Source: DTU089 sp964421815 | GTDB lineage: Bacteria > Bacillota > Clostridia > Oscillospirales > Acutalibacteraceae | Reading direction: 5' to 3' | DNA: 64,000 bases | Assembly: GCA_964421815.1 (NCBI GenBank) | Contig: CAYQYT010000001.1 | Location: 186,001-250,000, forward strand | In this document: positions 51,829 through 61,070 of the stretch, piece by piece | Layout of the letters: each line of letters opens with the position of its first letter | Numbering within the stretch: position 1 is the first letter of the stretch | The notes under the pieces: model-generated | What the model was told of the DNA's origin: nothing | What the model saw: only the letters and a program-made list of their open reading frames with translations | Database searches by the model: none | Translations under genes and position numbers: made by a program

Positions 51829-52770
51829 ATGGGTTTTAAAGATTTTATAAATGCATCTCTCAACAAGCCGCTTCCGGAAGATAAAACGGAATTTTTTAAC
51901 TTAAAAAGCAGAGTTTCCGGATATATTCTTACAAAAGCACAACAGAATTCTCCCACTTGCGGATACAATTACGAGGCGGACATTACAAAGTTTTGGGATG
52001 TTTTTCAAGAATTAAAAGATACTTGCGGTTACGAACTTTCTTTTAATACACTTATGATGAAAGTTCTTGTTGAGGGCTTGAAAGCCGCTCCCAAACTTAA
52101 TTCTCATATAGATTTTAATACCACATCATCCTGCGGCACATTGATAGTGAAAAAACACATTGACATTGCAATGCCGGTTTTGATGAAAAACGGAGAAACT
52201 TTTCCCGTTAAAGTGAAAGAAACGGAAAACAAAACTTTGAAAGAACTTTCACGACAGACGACGGACCTTGTGGAACGGCTTGAAAAAACCGATATAGATA
52301 AAGTAATGTTCGATGTTATTACCCAAAGAACCGTGGGGCTTTTGTTAAAAGGTGATATTAAAGCAACCATTGCCCAAACAGTTACGGGTTATGTTGGCAA
52401 ACACAAGGTGGCAAAGTTTAAAGACCTTTTTAACCCCGCTCCCAAAGACGGCTCAATGCTTTTTATGGACGAGCTTAACGAGGGCTCCGTTTGTATGACA
52501 AACTGGGGAATCTTGTATGACGGATTAAACGGAAATGTTACATACACACCCCTGCTCTATCCCCAGGTGTTCCTTTTTGCCATGGGTGTTGTTAAAGATT
52601 CCGACTATGCCTTCAGAAACGAAAAGGGCGAGGTTGATATTGCAACAAAAAAGACCCTGCCCATAACATTGATGTTTGACCACAGAATAGGTGCTTTTAA
52701 CGATGTTATGCCCTTTATAAAAAAACTTGACGAGATATTCCAAAATCCCGAAATTATAAAAGAGTGGTAA
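51829..52770 (+). CDS. CAT/E2-fold acyltransferase-like protein without lipoyl domain
   Basis: A 313-aa protein matching the catalytic domain of 2-oxoacid dehydrogenase E2/chloramphenicol acetyltransferase. It has RVSGYILTKAQQNSP near the start, SFNTLMMKVLVEGLKAAPKLN, HIDIAMPVLMKNGETFPVKV and the C-terminal active-site region LMFDHRIGAFNDV. In E2 this site reads DHRxxDG; here the catalytic Asp position is Ala, so activity is doubtful. No lipoyl or E1/E3 genes are nearby. The only SD-like AAAGGA lies 26 nt upstream, with a small hairpin (CACAG/CTGTG) between it and the ATG. Confidence 0.78.
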   Translation: MGFKDFINASLNKPLPEDKTEFFNLKSRVSGYILTKAQQNSPTCGYNYEADITKFWDVFQELKDTCGYELSFNTLMMKVLVEGLKAAPKLNSHIDFNTTSSCGTLIVKKHIDIAMPVLMKNGETFPVKVKETENKTLKELSRQTTDLVERLEKTDIDKVMFDVITQRTVGLLLKGDIKATIAQTVTGYVGKHKVAKFKDLFNPAPKDGSMLFMDELNEGSVCMTNWGILYDGLNGNVTYTPLLYPQVFLFAMGVVKDSDYAFRNEKGEVDIATKKTLPITLMFDHRIGAFNDVMPFIKKLDEIFQNPEIIKEW

Positions 52771-52772
52771 GG

Positions 52773-52818
52773 AAAAGCCATTGACTTTCATCTGCGGAAA
52801 AGTCAATGGCTTTTTTTC
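52773..52818. terminator. Bidirectional terminator
   Basis: AAAAGCCATTGACTT pairs with AAGTCAATGGCTTTT, T tracts on both sides, between convergent genes. The VanZ stop codon lies within its 3' arm. Confidence 0.85.
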
Positions 52819-53258
52819 TTGTTATTTATTTTTTTGAACAGTAACATAAAACATCCGAACATGGCGGATCCTAAAACTATTCCGCCTAAATCAACGGTTA
52901 AATCAATTAACTGAAAGGCTCGTCCGTCAACAAATATCTGGTGAATTTCATCGGTCCAGGCATAAGCCCAGGATAGTATGATGCAAATTAAAGGCTTGAA
53001 CTTGTCTTTTAAAGAAAAAACAAAGTTGTTTACAAGAAATCCCAAAACCGCAAATTCACAACAATGAGCTAAAGTACGTATGATTTCTTCGTTAACGGCT
53101 TTTCCGAAAACAGAAGCAATAAGTTCTGTGAAAAATCCGCTTGTTTCGGTGGATTCTGCGGAATTCTGTGCGGACAGGCAGAAAATTAAAACCATAACAG
53201 AAATTAAAAGCACCGCAGAAACGGAAATATAAATTTTCTTGTTTTTTGTGTAATTCAT
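52803..53258 (-). CDS. VanZ-like membrane protein
   Basis: A 151-aa membrane protein with four helices. VanZ landmarks: FCLSAQNSAES (FxxSxQ), LAHCCEFAVLGFLVN and SWAYAWTDEIHQIFVDGRAF (DExHQ-FxxGR). The protein family is linked to teicoplanin resistance in enterococci but is common in genomes without resistance. No Shine-Dalgarno is seen; its start lies 7 nt after the nth stop, so translation is probably coupled. Confidence 0.9.
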   Translation of the reverse strand: MNYTKNKKIYISVSAVLLISVMVLIFCLSAQNSAESTETSGFFTELIASVFGKAVNEEIIRTLAHCCEFAVLGFLVNNFVFSLKDKFKPLICIILSWAYAWTDEIHQIFVDGRAFQLIDLTVDLGGIVLGSAMFGCFMLLFKKINNKKKSH

Positions 53259-53265
53259 AATTTTT

Positions 53266-53904
53266 TTATTTCTTTTTGCTGTTAAAATGCTTACAAACCT
53301 CTTTTAAACGGCATTGGTCACATTTGGGTCTTCTTGCAATGCAAACCGCCCGTCCGTGAAGAACTATTCTGTGGCAGAAGTCGTTGCTTTCTTCCGGGGG
53401 CAAAATCTTTTTTAACTGCATTTCCACAGCTTTCGGGTCCTTGGAATCGGTTAAACCCAAAAGATTTGTGATTCTTATAAGGTGGGTATCCGCAACAACG
53501 GCGGGTTTCTTATAAACATCTCCCACAATAAGATTGGCAGTTTTTCTTCCCACACCGGGCAGTTTTGTCAATTCTTCGATTGTGTCGGGGAGCGTACCGT
53601 TGTATGTATCGCGGACCGCTTTTGCCATACCCACTAAATCCTTGGCTTTTGCCCGATAGAATCCGCAGGAGTGAATTAAGTTCTCAACATCCTCTATTTC
53701 CGCTTCGGCAAGTTCGTTTTCCGTGGGGTATTTCTCAAACAGAGCCGGAGTAACAAGGTTAACTCTTGCATCGGTGCATTGGGCGGAAAGGCGGGTGGCA
53801 ACAATAAGTTGGAAAGGCGTTGCCGCATTAAGTTGGCATATTGCCTCCGGGTAATCAACCTTTAACAGTTGGCAAACCTTTGCCGCACGTTCCTTTTTTG
53901 TCAT
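53266..53904 (-). CDS. nth: Endonuclease III
   Basis: A DNA glycosylase/AP lyase removing oxidised pyrimidines, 212 aa. Helix-hairpin-helix with catalytic lysine LPGVGRKTANLI, catalytic Asp in VVADTHLIRI, and the 4Fe-4S loop CIARRPKCDQCRLKEVC (Cx6Cx2Cx5C) are complete. The ATG at 53904 has GAGG upstream; the five-residue longer start is rejected. Confidence 0.96.
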   Translation of the reverse strand: MTKKERAAKVCQLLKVDYPEAICQLNAATPFQLIVATRLSAQCTDARVNLVTPALFEKYPTENELAEAEIEDVENLIHSCGFYRAKAKDLVGMAKAVRDTYNGTLPDTIEELTKLPGVGRKTANLIVGDVYKKPAVVADTHLIRITNLLGLTDSKDPKAVEMQLKKILPPEESNDFCHRIVLHGRAVCIARRPKCDQCRLKEVCKHFNSKKK

Positions 53905-54054
53905 AAAAGCACCTCGCATATAATGGATAATTTACTCTATATTATCATTAACAAGGGCTTTTTTCAATAGCGTTTATTTAAAATTGCTATTGATAATATA
54001 GGTTGTTTGTCTTCGTTTTTATTGCGTGACTTCGGCTGCGCATTTTTTGTTTTC

Positions 54055-55029
54055 CTATCTTATTTCAACCCCCGTGTAGTAATGCTTTAATATTTCTTCA
54101 TAGGTACTGCCTTGGCGCGCCATAAAATCCGCTCCGTATTGGCTCATTCCCACTCCGTGACCGTAGCCCGTAACGGTAAAGGTTACGGAGGTTTTTGTGC
54201 TTTTTACGGTGAAAACGGGACTTTTTAAAGAAAAGGCTTTTCTTATTTCCTCCCCGGTGAATTCCTTTTTGTTCACCGTTGCTTTGAGGACGGTTCCCGT
54301 TTTTGTTTTTTCGGTTATTTTTATAATATCTTTAAGCGAGGAAATATCTTCGTCAATATCAAGGGCTTTTCCGTGTTCAACGAATTCATTTTTGTCGAAA
54401 ACCACCGTGGAGGAATAGTTGGGGGAGAGATTGTCACCGGTACTTTTTACGCTGACAAGGTATGGCACTTTTTCGCCCCAGACATTTTCCGCCGATTCGG
54501 TTTTTCCGCTGCAAATAGCATGAAATGCGGCAATACATAGGTCGTTGTTGCAGTAAATTGCCTTGTTTTCAACCTTTTTTACAATATTTTCCAGTTTTGC
54601 CTCGTACTTTTCATAATCGTCGCCCCATTTTTCTTTTCGCTGTGCTTGTGTTAAATAGCCTTGATGAATACTGCTGTCGTCGCTGATGTGGTATGTATCG
54701 GTGCTTTTTGAAGCACTTTTCAGGCGCAGGGCATTTGTGTAGCAAGCAATGGCTTGGGCTTTCAGGGCTTCCTCATGGTAGGAAAGGGGCATTTCCGCCG
54801 CAACACTGCCGCAGACATATTCAAAGAAATCCACCTGAACGTTGGTTTTTTCTGCGGAACGGAAAACAGTCACCGTATCAACATTTGTTACGGTTTCTTC
54901 GGTGGTTCCCGCCGTATTTGCCACGGGTATATCTTGTTGGGTGTCGGGTAGGTTGTCTTTTAGAAAGGCAACCGGCAGGGTGATTATTACAACTGCTGAC
55001 AGGAGAATGAGAGTTACAAATTTTTTCAT
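54055..55029 (-). CDS. spoIID: SpoIID/LytB-domain protein
   Basis: A 324-aa membrane-anchored lytic transglycosylase needed for engulfment in sporulation. N-terminal anchor FVTLILLSAVVIITLPVAF; SpoIID domain with VCGSVAAEMPLSYHEEALK, AQAIACYTNALR (AQAVAARTY-type), ICSGKTESAENVWG, YLVSVKS, and the end GYGHGVGMSQYGADFMARQG. The catalytic Glu (AAEMP) is present. It supports a spore-forming lifestyle. Single gene. Confidence 0.93.
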   Translation of the reverse strand: MKKFVTLILLSAVVIITLPVAFLKDNLPDTQQDIPVANTAGTTEETVTNVDTVTVFRSAEKTNVQVDFFEYVCGSVAAEMPLSYHEEALKAQAIACYTNALRLKSASKSTDTYHISDDSSIHQGYLTQAQRKEKWGDDYEKYEAKLENIVKKVENKAIYCNNDLCIAAFHAICSGKTESAENVWGEKVPYLVSVKSTGDNLSPNYSSTVVFDKNEFVEHGKALDIDEDISSLKDIIKITEKTKTGTVLKATVNKKEFTGEEIRKAFSLKSPVFTVKSTKTSVTFTVTGYGHGVGMSQYGADFMARQGSTYEEILKHYYTGVEIR

Positions 55030-55061
55030 AAAAATTTAATCATTCCTTTGCTTTGATATTA

Positions 55062-55090
55062 TTGACAATGAAGTCATTATGTTATAAAAT
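55062..55090 (+). promoter_or_regulatory. Promoter of citrate synthase
   Basis: TTGACA (55062-55067), 17-nt spacer, TAAAAT (55085-55090). Confidence 0.72.
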
Positions 55091-55147
55091 AATATGAATT
55101 ATTATTTCAAAGTATGAATAGATACGTAATCGAAAGGAGTGAGACAT

Positions 55148-56560
55148 TTGCCGACATATATTGAACCTATTAAAAGTGAGAATTTAAAATCCCTGTGCGA
55201 CGAATTGAAATTATCAAGCGCAGTACCCCCGGAATATTTTGACAGATTTGAAGTTAAAAGAGGATTAAGAAACCGCGACGGAAGCGGTGTTATGGCAGGT
55301 CTTACAAAAGTGTGCTCCGTTGAGGGCTATTATATAGAGGACGGGGAGAGAAAACCCGTTGAAGGTAAGCTGAAATACAGAGGTATGGACATTAACAGCA
55401 TTGTTGATGCCTGTGTTGAAGAAAACCGTTTCGGCTATGAAGAGGTTGTGTGGCTTCTCCTTTTCGGCAGTTTGCCCACAAGAAATCAGCTGAAACTATT
55501 TAATGATGTGCTTTCGGAGTGCCGTGAACTTCCCGAGGATTTCATTGAAGATATGATAATGAAAGCACCCTCCCCCAATATTATGAATAAACTTGAGCGT
55601 TCCGTTCTCTCGCTATATTCATATGACAGCAATCCGGATGATATTTCCATAGAGAATGTTTTGCGTCAGAGTATTCAGCTCATAGCACAGCTGCCCATGA
55701 TTATGACCTATGCATACCAGGTTAAAAGAAGGCACTACCTTAAAAAGAGTATGTATATTCATCCCATAAAAGCGGGTCTCACAACTGCGGAGACAGTTCT
55801 GTACAACACCCGTTCGGACAGAAAGTTTACGGATAAAGAAGCGAAACTCCTTGACCTTTGTTTGATGCTCCACGCAGAGCACGGCGGCGGCAACAACTCT
55901 GCTTTTGCAACCCGTGTTCTTTCCTCCAGCGGAACGGACACTTATTCCGCAATTTCCGCGGGTATCGGCGCCCTTAAAGGCCCCCGCCACGGCGGTGCAA
56001 ACCTTAAAGTTGCGGAAATGATGAAATATCTTAAAGAGGATGTTTCCGATATTACCGACGAAGGTCAGGTTGCGGATTTCCTCAAGAAAGTAATTAACCG
56101 CGAAGCAGGGGATGGAACAGGTCTTGTTTACGGTATGGGTCATGCAGTTTACACCCTTTCGGATCCCCGACAGGTTATTCTAAAACGTGAAGCAGAAAAA
56201 ATCGCTGAAGAAAAAGGCTTCGGCGCGGAGTTCAAAGCCCTTGAACTTATCGAAAAACTCACACCCGAAATTTTTGCAAGTGAGAAGAATAACAATAAAA
56301 AAATCTGTGCAAATGTTGATATGTATTCGGGTCTGATATATGAGATGCTGGGAATTCCATTGGATTTATATACACCTCTTTTTGCCGTGGCGCGTGTTGC
56401 GGGTTGGTCCGCTCACAGAATTGAAGAACTTATTACCGGCAACAGAGTTATCAGACCGGCCTATAAAAATGTTGCGGTTCCAAAAGAGTATGTTCCCATT
56501 GATGAAAGAATTTCTAATTTTAAACGTCAGACACAATATATTCCTCTTGACGAGAGATAA
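55148..56560 (+). CDS. gltA: Citrate synthase
   Basis: Condenses oxaloacetate and acetyl-CoA. 470 aa. Active-site segments: LMLHAEHGGGNNSAFATRVL (first His), GPRHGGAN, VYGMGHAVYTLSDPR (second His) and ANVDMYSGLIYEML (Asp). The long N-terminal region with KLKYRGMDINSIVD is typical of clostridial forms. The start is taken as TTG at 55148 because AAAGGAG (55133-55139) is 8 nt upstream; the in-frame GTG at 55139 overlaps that site. No aconitase or isocitrate dehydrogenase follows. Confidence 0.95.
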   Translation: MPTYIEPIKSENLKSLCDELKLSSAVPPEYFDRFEVKRGLRNRDGSGVMAGLTKVCSVEGYYIEDGERKPVEGKLKYRGMDINSIVDACVEENRFGYEEVVWLLLFGSLPTRNQLKLFNDVLSECRELPEDFIEDMIMKAPSPNIMNKLERSVLSLYSYDSNPDDISIENVLRQSIQLIAQLPMIMTYAYQVKRRHYLKKSMYIHPIKAGLTTAETVLYNTRSDRKFTDKEAKLLDLCLMLHAEHGGGNNSAFATRVLSSSGTDTYSAISAGIGALKGPRHGGANLKVAEMMKYLKEDVSDITDEGQVADFLKKVINREAGDGTGLVYGMGHAVYTLSDPRQVILKREAEKIAEEKGFGAEFKALELIEKLTPEIFASEKNNNKKICANVDMYSGLIYEMLGIPLDLYTPLFAVARVAGWSAHRIEELITGNRVIRPAYKNVAVPKEYVPIDERISNFKRQTQYIPLDER

Positions 56561-56579
56561 TTGAAAGGACTGTAAATAA

Positions 56580-57899
56580 ATGAATAAAATCAAAGGTTCT
56601 TCAAGTGCGGTAAAAATGAAATATCTCCTTTTCGTTTTTGCGGCGGCGGTGTTGGTGGCATTGCCTATAAGGGTTTATCAGTTGTTGGCTCTTGTGGATG
56701 CTTCAAACGGTTTCTATAAAGAAAGCGACATAACCGTTCCGGTGCTTTATGCGGTTTTGGCGGTGTTTGGTATTCTGTTCCTTGTTTTGAGTTTCGTCAG
56801 CAAGGAAGTTCCGTCACCCAAACTTCCCGCAGGTAAGAATTCCTTATTGGGAATAGCATCTTTTGTTATGACTGCCGGATTGGGTTACGATATGTTCAAA
56901 ACACTCCGTGAGATTTTGCCTGCAAATCAGGGCAACGGGGTTGTGTACATAAGCCTTTTGAAAAACAATCTTTCCGAAAACGGTGGGGCTTTTTTGCTTC
57001 TCAGTTTCGTTTTTGCATTTTTTGCAATGGTATATTTCATAGTTTTCGGAATCAGCCATATTAACGGCAAGGCATCGTATAAGGAGTTCAAACTTCTTGC
57101 CCTTTCGCCATTGTGCTGGGCAATGGCACACCTTGTAATAAAACTCAGAAATGAAATAAGTTTCATAAGGGTTTCCGAACTGCTTTTTGAAATTTTTATG
57201 TTTGTGTTTGCAATGCTCTTCCTTCTCACTTTCGCGCGCATTTCCTCGGGTGTGTTTACGGAGGACAGCATGTGGGGAATCTACGGTTACGGACTTACAG
57301 CCTCTCTTTTGGCATCGGTAGTTACCATCCCCAGAATTGTAATAGCTCTTGTGGGTCTTGACGCAGTAGAGGGTTATGAGTTTAATTTTGCTCACCTTAC
57401 GCTTTTGATTTTTATACTGGCTTATGTTTTTGCATCTCTCGGTGTGGGCTTTAAGGACGGTCTTAAAAACAGGCGTGCGGTAAACGAAATCAATCTGCCC
57501 GAAGATTTTGAGACGGTTGTAAAGAAAGATGACTTCGGCGGATTTTTCTCCGATGACGGATTCGAAGAAATTGAAAACACAGAAGAAACAGATACAGTCG
57601 GAACTTTGGAAATTCCCGTTGAGAACGAGGATGTTTCCGTGGTTGAGGAAACAGTTGAAGAAATAAATGCAGCGAATGACGATATTATCCCCGAAATTGT
57701 TGAAGAATCGGAAGAAGTAACCGCTGATATTGAGGAAACATTTGAGGAACCCTCCCCTGAGGTTGTTGAAGGTGTTGCGGACGAGGTTGAAGAAATAATC
57801 GAGGAGGACATTCCGACGGTTGCCGAAGAAAAATCGAAGGACTCCGATGACGACTTTAAAATCATTTCCCTTGCAGATTTGAAGAAAAGAAAAGAATAA
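56580..57899 (+). CDS. Membrane protein with acidic, Glu/Val-rich cytoplasmic tail
   Basis: Family not recognised. A 439-aa protein with about eight helices in residues 12-300 (YLLFVFAAAVLVALPIRVYQ to LTLLIFILAYVFASLGVG). A roughly 130-residue low-complexity tail follows, dominated by Glu, Val, Asp and Ile (ENEDVSVVEETVEEINAAN, VEEIIEEDIPTVAEEK), ending in a basic IISLADLKKRKE. The helices and conserved end recall a clostridial family of unknown function. AAAGGA precedes the ATG. It follows citrate synthase by 19 nt. Confidence 0.7.
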   Translation: MNKIKGSSSAVKMKYLLFVFAAAVLVALPIRVYQLLALVDASNGFYKESDITVPVLYAVLAVFGILFLVLSFVSKEVPSPKLPAGKNSLLGIASFVMTAGLGYDMFKTLREILPANQGNGVVYISLLKNNLSENGGAFLLLSFVFAFFAMVYFIVFGISHINGKASYKEFKLLALSPLCWAMAHLVIKLRNEISFIRVSELLFEIFMFVFAMLFLLTFARISSGVFTEDSMWGIYGYGLTASLLASVVTIPRIVIALVGLDAVEGYEFNFAHLTLLIFILAYVFASLGVGFKDGLKNRRAVNEINLPEDFETVVKKDDFGGFFSDDGFEEIENTEETDTVGTLEIPVENEDVSVVEETVEEINAANDDIIPEIVEESEEVTADIEETFEEPSPEVVEGVADEVEEIIEEDIPTVAEEKSKDSDDDFKIISLADLKKRKE

Positions 57900-57935
57900 A
57901 CATTAAAATAATTTTAGTGCGGTAGGAGGATTATA

Positions 57936-58868
57936 ATGTTTTTTGCAAATATGACAATGGCCGCACAGCAGGTTATTATTCTGTATTTACTTGTGGCGGT
58001 CGGCTTTTTAGCCGACCGTTTAAATGTTTTCGGTCAAGATACGGCAAAGCGTTCGAATGATTTGCTTTTTTATGTTATAACCCCGGTTGTTATTGTCCAG
58101 TCTTTTATGAACATGGAATTTGACATGAAGACTGCAAAATCATTTGTGGTGGCATTTCTTTGTATGACGGGTACTCTCGTTGTGGGAATTCTTATTGCGC
58201 TGCCGTTTTTTAACAACAAAAAAGACGAAAATTCTCCCATATTCAAATATGCTGTAAGTTACGGCAACATGGGGTATATGGCACTGCCCCTGTGTAACGC
58301 TATTTTGGGCAGCGAGGGTGTTTTTTATTGCTCGGCAGGAGTTGTGGCATTTAATATTCTCTCATTTACTCACGGTATCTGGTGCATAAATAAAGGAAAA
58401 GGTCAAACCGGATTTGAGTTAAAAAGGCTTATTCTCAATCCCGGTGTTATTTCCGTGCTTATAGGTTTACCCCTCTTTGTTTTTAATATTGATTTACCCG
58501 GAGTTGTTCATTCAGCGGTAAACCATATTTCAAACCTTAATACCCCTCTTGCAATGTTGTTTTTGGGAACATATATTTCTAATACGGATTTGAAAACAAT
58601 GTTTAAAGAGAAAAACAACTATCTTGCGATTTTCCTTAAAACTATTGCATTGCCATTGATAATGTTCGGAATTTTCAAACTTGCGGGTATTACCGGGTCG
58701 CTTCTTACGGCATGTATGATTTCCGCATCCGTGCCCAGTGCTAACAATACGGTGATGTTTTCTGCAAAATACGGCAGGGACACGGGTGTTGCTTCTAAAG
58801 TAGTTGCGATGAGTTCCGTTGCTTCCGTATTTACAATGCCTGTTATGATTGCCTTGAGTAAAATGTAA
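57936..58868 (+). CDS. AEC family transporter (auxin efflux carrier-like)
   Basis: A 310-aa membrane carrier with about ten helices. The first helix AAQQVIILYLLVAVGFLAD and the crossover segment YAVSYGNMGYMALPLCNAILG (NxGxxxxP) are typical of the AEC family, as is SVPSANNTVMFSAKYGRD near the end. Bacterial members move dicarboxylates such as malate or amino acids; a link to the nearby citrate synthase is possible but unproven. AGGAGG precedes the ATG. Confidence 0.9.
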   Translation: MFFANMTMAAQQVIILYLLVAVGFLADRLNVFGQDTAKRSNDLLFYVITPVVIVQSFMNMEFDMKTAKSFVVAFLCMTGTLVVGILIALPFFNNKKDENSPIFKYAVSYGNMGYMALPLCNAILGSEGVFYCSAGVVAFNILSFTHGIWCINKGKGQTGFELKRLILNPGVISVLIGLPLFVFNIDLPGVVHSAVNHISNLNTPLAMLFLGTYISNTDLKTMFKEKNNYLAIFLKTIALPLIMFGIFKLAGITGSLLTACMISASVPSANNTVMFSAKYGRDTGVASKVVAMSSVASVFTMPVMIALSKM

Positions 58869-58879
58869 AAAATATTGTG

Positions 58880-58908
58880 TTGTAATGTTTTGAAAAATGA
58901 ACTATAAT
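58880..58908 (+). promoter_or_regulatory. Promoter of the darA-holB-ricT operon
   Basis: TTGTAA (58880-58885), 17-nt spacer, consensus TATAAT (58903-58908). Confidence 0.7.
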
Positions 58909-58941
58909 ATTATTGTAAATAATAAAAAGGGGTGACTGTTT

Positions 58942-59268
58942 ATGAAACTTGTTATCGGCATAATCAACAGCGATGATGCAAACGATCTCCTTGCGGAGAT
59001 TACAAAGGCTTCTTTTCAGGCGACAAAGCTTTCCACATCCGGCGGTTTTCTTAAAATGGGCAATGTGACTGTTCTTGTTGGCGTGGAAGATGACAAGGTT
59101 CAGGAAGTGGTGGAAATTTTCAAAGCCTGTTGCTCCAGAAGAACACAGATGATTCCCACGACACCCCCTTATTCAGGAGAGGGATTCATCAGTGCCGCTC
59201 CCGTTAAGGTTACAATCGGCGGAGCAACTTTGTTTATTATTGATTTGGAAAATATGATAAAATTATGA
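58942..59268 (+). CDS. darA: Cyclic-di-AMP receptor DarA (PII-like)
   Basis: A 108-aa PII-like trimeric protein that binds c-di-AMP. It shows MKLVIGIINSDDANDLL, FQATKLSTSGGFLKMGNVTV (ligand-binding T-loop base), GVEDDKVQEVVEIFKACCSR and VKVTIGGATLFIIDLE at the end. The neighbourhood (holB and ricT downstream) is the same as yaaQ-holB-yaaT in Bacillus. It overlaps holB by ATGA-type coupling. Confidence 0.94.
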   Translation: MKLVIGIINSDDANDLLAEITKASFQATKLSTSGGFLKMGNVTVLVGVEDDKVQEVVEIFKACCSRRTQMIPTTPPYSGEGFISAAPVKVTIGGATLFIIDLENMIKL

Positions 59269-60119
59269 TTGATAAAACTATGTTTACCCAAAGCGTTTTG
59301 AAAAATCTTGACAGTTTTTTTGCGGAGGGAAGGTGTCCTCATGCCCTTTTGATTGACGGAGCGGATGAAGAACAAAGAACCGCTCTTGCATATATTGCCG
59401 CGGGAATGATTGTTTGCGAAAACAGGAACAGGACTCCTTGCGGTGAATGTGAGCATTGCCGAAAAGCAAGGGAGCATACGCACCCCGATATCATTGTCGT
59501 AAAAAAGCCCGACGATAAGAAGCGTTTTGTAAAAGACGATGTCAAAAAAATGGTGGCGGATGCCTATTTGACCCCCAATGAGGCGGAGATAAAGGTCTTC
59601 GTTATAAGTGAATTGCAGAACATGACGGAGGAAAGCCAAAATCTTCTTTTGAAAATTTTGGAGGAGCCGCCCCGATATACCGCCTTTGTTTTAACAGCGG
59701 ACAATTCAAATGCCGTAATCGGAACGGTGCTTTCCCGAGTTGTGCGTTTGCGGATGGGCAAGAATGTTTCGGTACAATACAGTGAAAAAGCCGAGAGTAT
59801 TGTAAAAAAACTTGTGGCTGCCGTTTTGTCGCCCTATGAATACAACAGAATAGAAGCTACCGCACAGATGGACGGAAACAAGGTTCTTACTGCTGAGGTT
59901 CTTGATTTGTTTGTCAGAGTTTTGCGGGATGCTGTTGCTTGCAAATCAAAGGGGAAAGTTTTAATAGAAAACTTTTCGGATGAATCTGAAAAACTTTCGG
60001 ACAGTTTGAGCCTGGAAAAAATTATCGAGATGTATGAAACAGTTGACGGATTGTTGAAATCTTTGGAAAACAACCCTAATTACACGTTGCTTTCCACAGT
60101 TTTATGTGCAAAAATTTAA
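59265..60119 (+). CDS. holB: DNA polymerase III delta-prime subunit
   Basis: A clamp-loader subunit, 284 aa. The zinc-binding module is CENRNRTPCGECEHC, followed by the AAA+ core with PDIIVVKKP, FVISELQNMTEESQNLLL, KILEEPP and LTADN. Walker A is degenerate (DGADEEQRTA), normal for delta-prime. The usual SRC motif reads SRV, a small deviation. It overlaps darA by 4 nt and is 15 nt before ricT. Confidence 0.9.
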   Translation: MIDKTMFTQSVLKNLDSFFAEGRCPHALLIDGADEEQRTALAYIAAGMIVCENRNRTPCGECEHCRKAREHTHPDIIVVKKPDDKKRFVKDDVKKMVADAYLTPNEAEIKVFVISELQNMTEESQNLLLKILEEPPRYTAFVLTADNSNAVIGTVLSRVVRLRMGKNVSVQYSEKAESIVKKLVAAVLSPYEYNRIEATAQMDGNKVLTAEVLDLFVRVLRDAVACKSKGKVLIENFSDESEKLSDSLSLEKIIEMYETVDGLLKSLENNPNYTLLSTVLCAKI

Positions 60120-60134
60120 ATTTGGAGTTTATAT

Positions 60135-60983
60135 ATGGAAGAAGTAGTTGGTATCCGTTTCAAAGAAAACGGAAAAGTCTATTATTTTGACCCGGACGGA
60201 AAAGTCTTTTCAAAAGGCGAAAAGGTTATAGTTGAAACAGTCAGGGGCATTGAGTGCGGAGAGGTTTCCGCAGTGAACCATAAGGTTAACGATACGGAAA
60301 TAATTCACCCTTTAAAAAAGATTTTGAGGGCAGCGAACAAAGAAGATATAAAAATCGTTGAACAAAACAGAAAAAAAGAAACTGAGGCTTTCTCTTTTTG
60401 TCAGAAAAAAGTGGAGCAGTTGGGGCTTGATATGAGCCTTGTTGAGGTGGAATGTGCTTTTGACGGAAGTAAAATGATTTTTTACTTTACCTCCGATGAC
60501 AGAGTGGATTTCAGAGAACTTGTGAAAATTCTTGCAGGTAATTTCAGAACACGAATTGAAATGAGGCAAATCGGCGTCCGCGATGTGTCTAAAATGCTCG
60601 GCGGATTGGGAATATGCGGCAGACCTTTTTGTTGCTCACAATTTTTAGATGATTTTCATCCTGTTTCAATTAAAATGGCAAAGGAACAGGGTCTTTCCCT
60701 TAATCCTTCTAAAATCAGCGGTACATGCGGCAGACTTTTATGTTGCTTAAAATACGAGCAGGAAAGCTATGAATATCTTGCAAAGGTAACACCCAGAGTC
60801 GGCTCCGTTGTTGATACAAGAGAGGGAAGAGGCACCGTTGTTGAAAACAGCTTGCTGACCGGTAAGTTGAAGGTTCAGCTTGACCGCCGTCCCGAAGCAA
60901 TTCCCGCTGAATTTAACCGTAAAGAAGTGCGAATAGTAAAAGGTGCGAAAGCCTCAAAGGAAGATAACGATTCCGAAGAGTAA
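60135..60983 (+). CDS. ricT: RicT/YaaT family protein (PSP1 domain)
   Basis: A 282-aa PSP1-domain protein. In Bacillus RicT works with RicA and RicF, carries Fe-S clusters and promotes RNase Y-dependent mRNA processing. Visible: MEEVVGIRFKENGKVYYFDP, GEKVIVETVRGIECGEV, then the cysteine-rich section GGLGICGRPFCCSQFL and ISGTCGRLLCCLKYEQ, a family hallmark. No ricA or ricF is in the window. Confidence 0.93.
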   Translation: MEEVVGIRFKENGKVYYFDPDGKVFSKGEKVIVETVRGIECGEVSAVNHKVNDTEIIHPLKKILRAANKEDIKIVEQNRKKETEAFSFCQKKVEQLGLDMSLVEVECAFDGSKMIFYFTSDDRVDFRELVKILAGNFRTRIEMRQIGVRDVSKMLGGLGICGRPFCCSQFLDDFHPVSIKMAKEQGLSLNPSKISGTCGRLLCCLKYEQESYEYLAKVTPRVGSVVDTREGRGTVVENSLLTGKLKVQLDRRPEAIPAEFNRKEVRIVKGAKASKEDNDSEE

Positions 60984-61013
60984 ACAAAAAATTTGTAAAA
61001 TCATATTTTTCTA

Positions 61014-61041
61014 TTGATTTTAAAAAAATATGTGTTACAAT
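61014..61041 (+). promoter_or_regulatory. Promoter of the ferredoxin gene
   Basis: TTGATT (61014-61019), 16-nt spacer, TACAAT (61036-61041). Confidence 0.6.
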
Positions 61042-61070
61042 AAAACAAAAAAAGCAAGGAGGTCAGAAAA

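Noticed and set aside
57422..57865. Minus-strand Ser-rich ORF of 147 codons
   Set aside because: It mirrors the Glu/Val-rich tail of the plus-strand gene; GAA/GTT codons read as TTC/AAC give a Ser/Thr/Phe-rich shadow frame.
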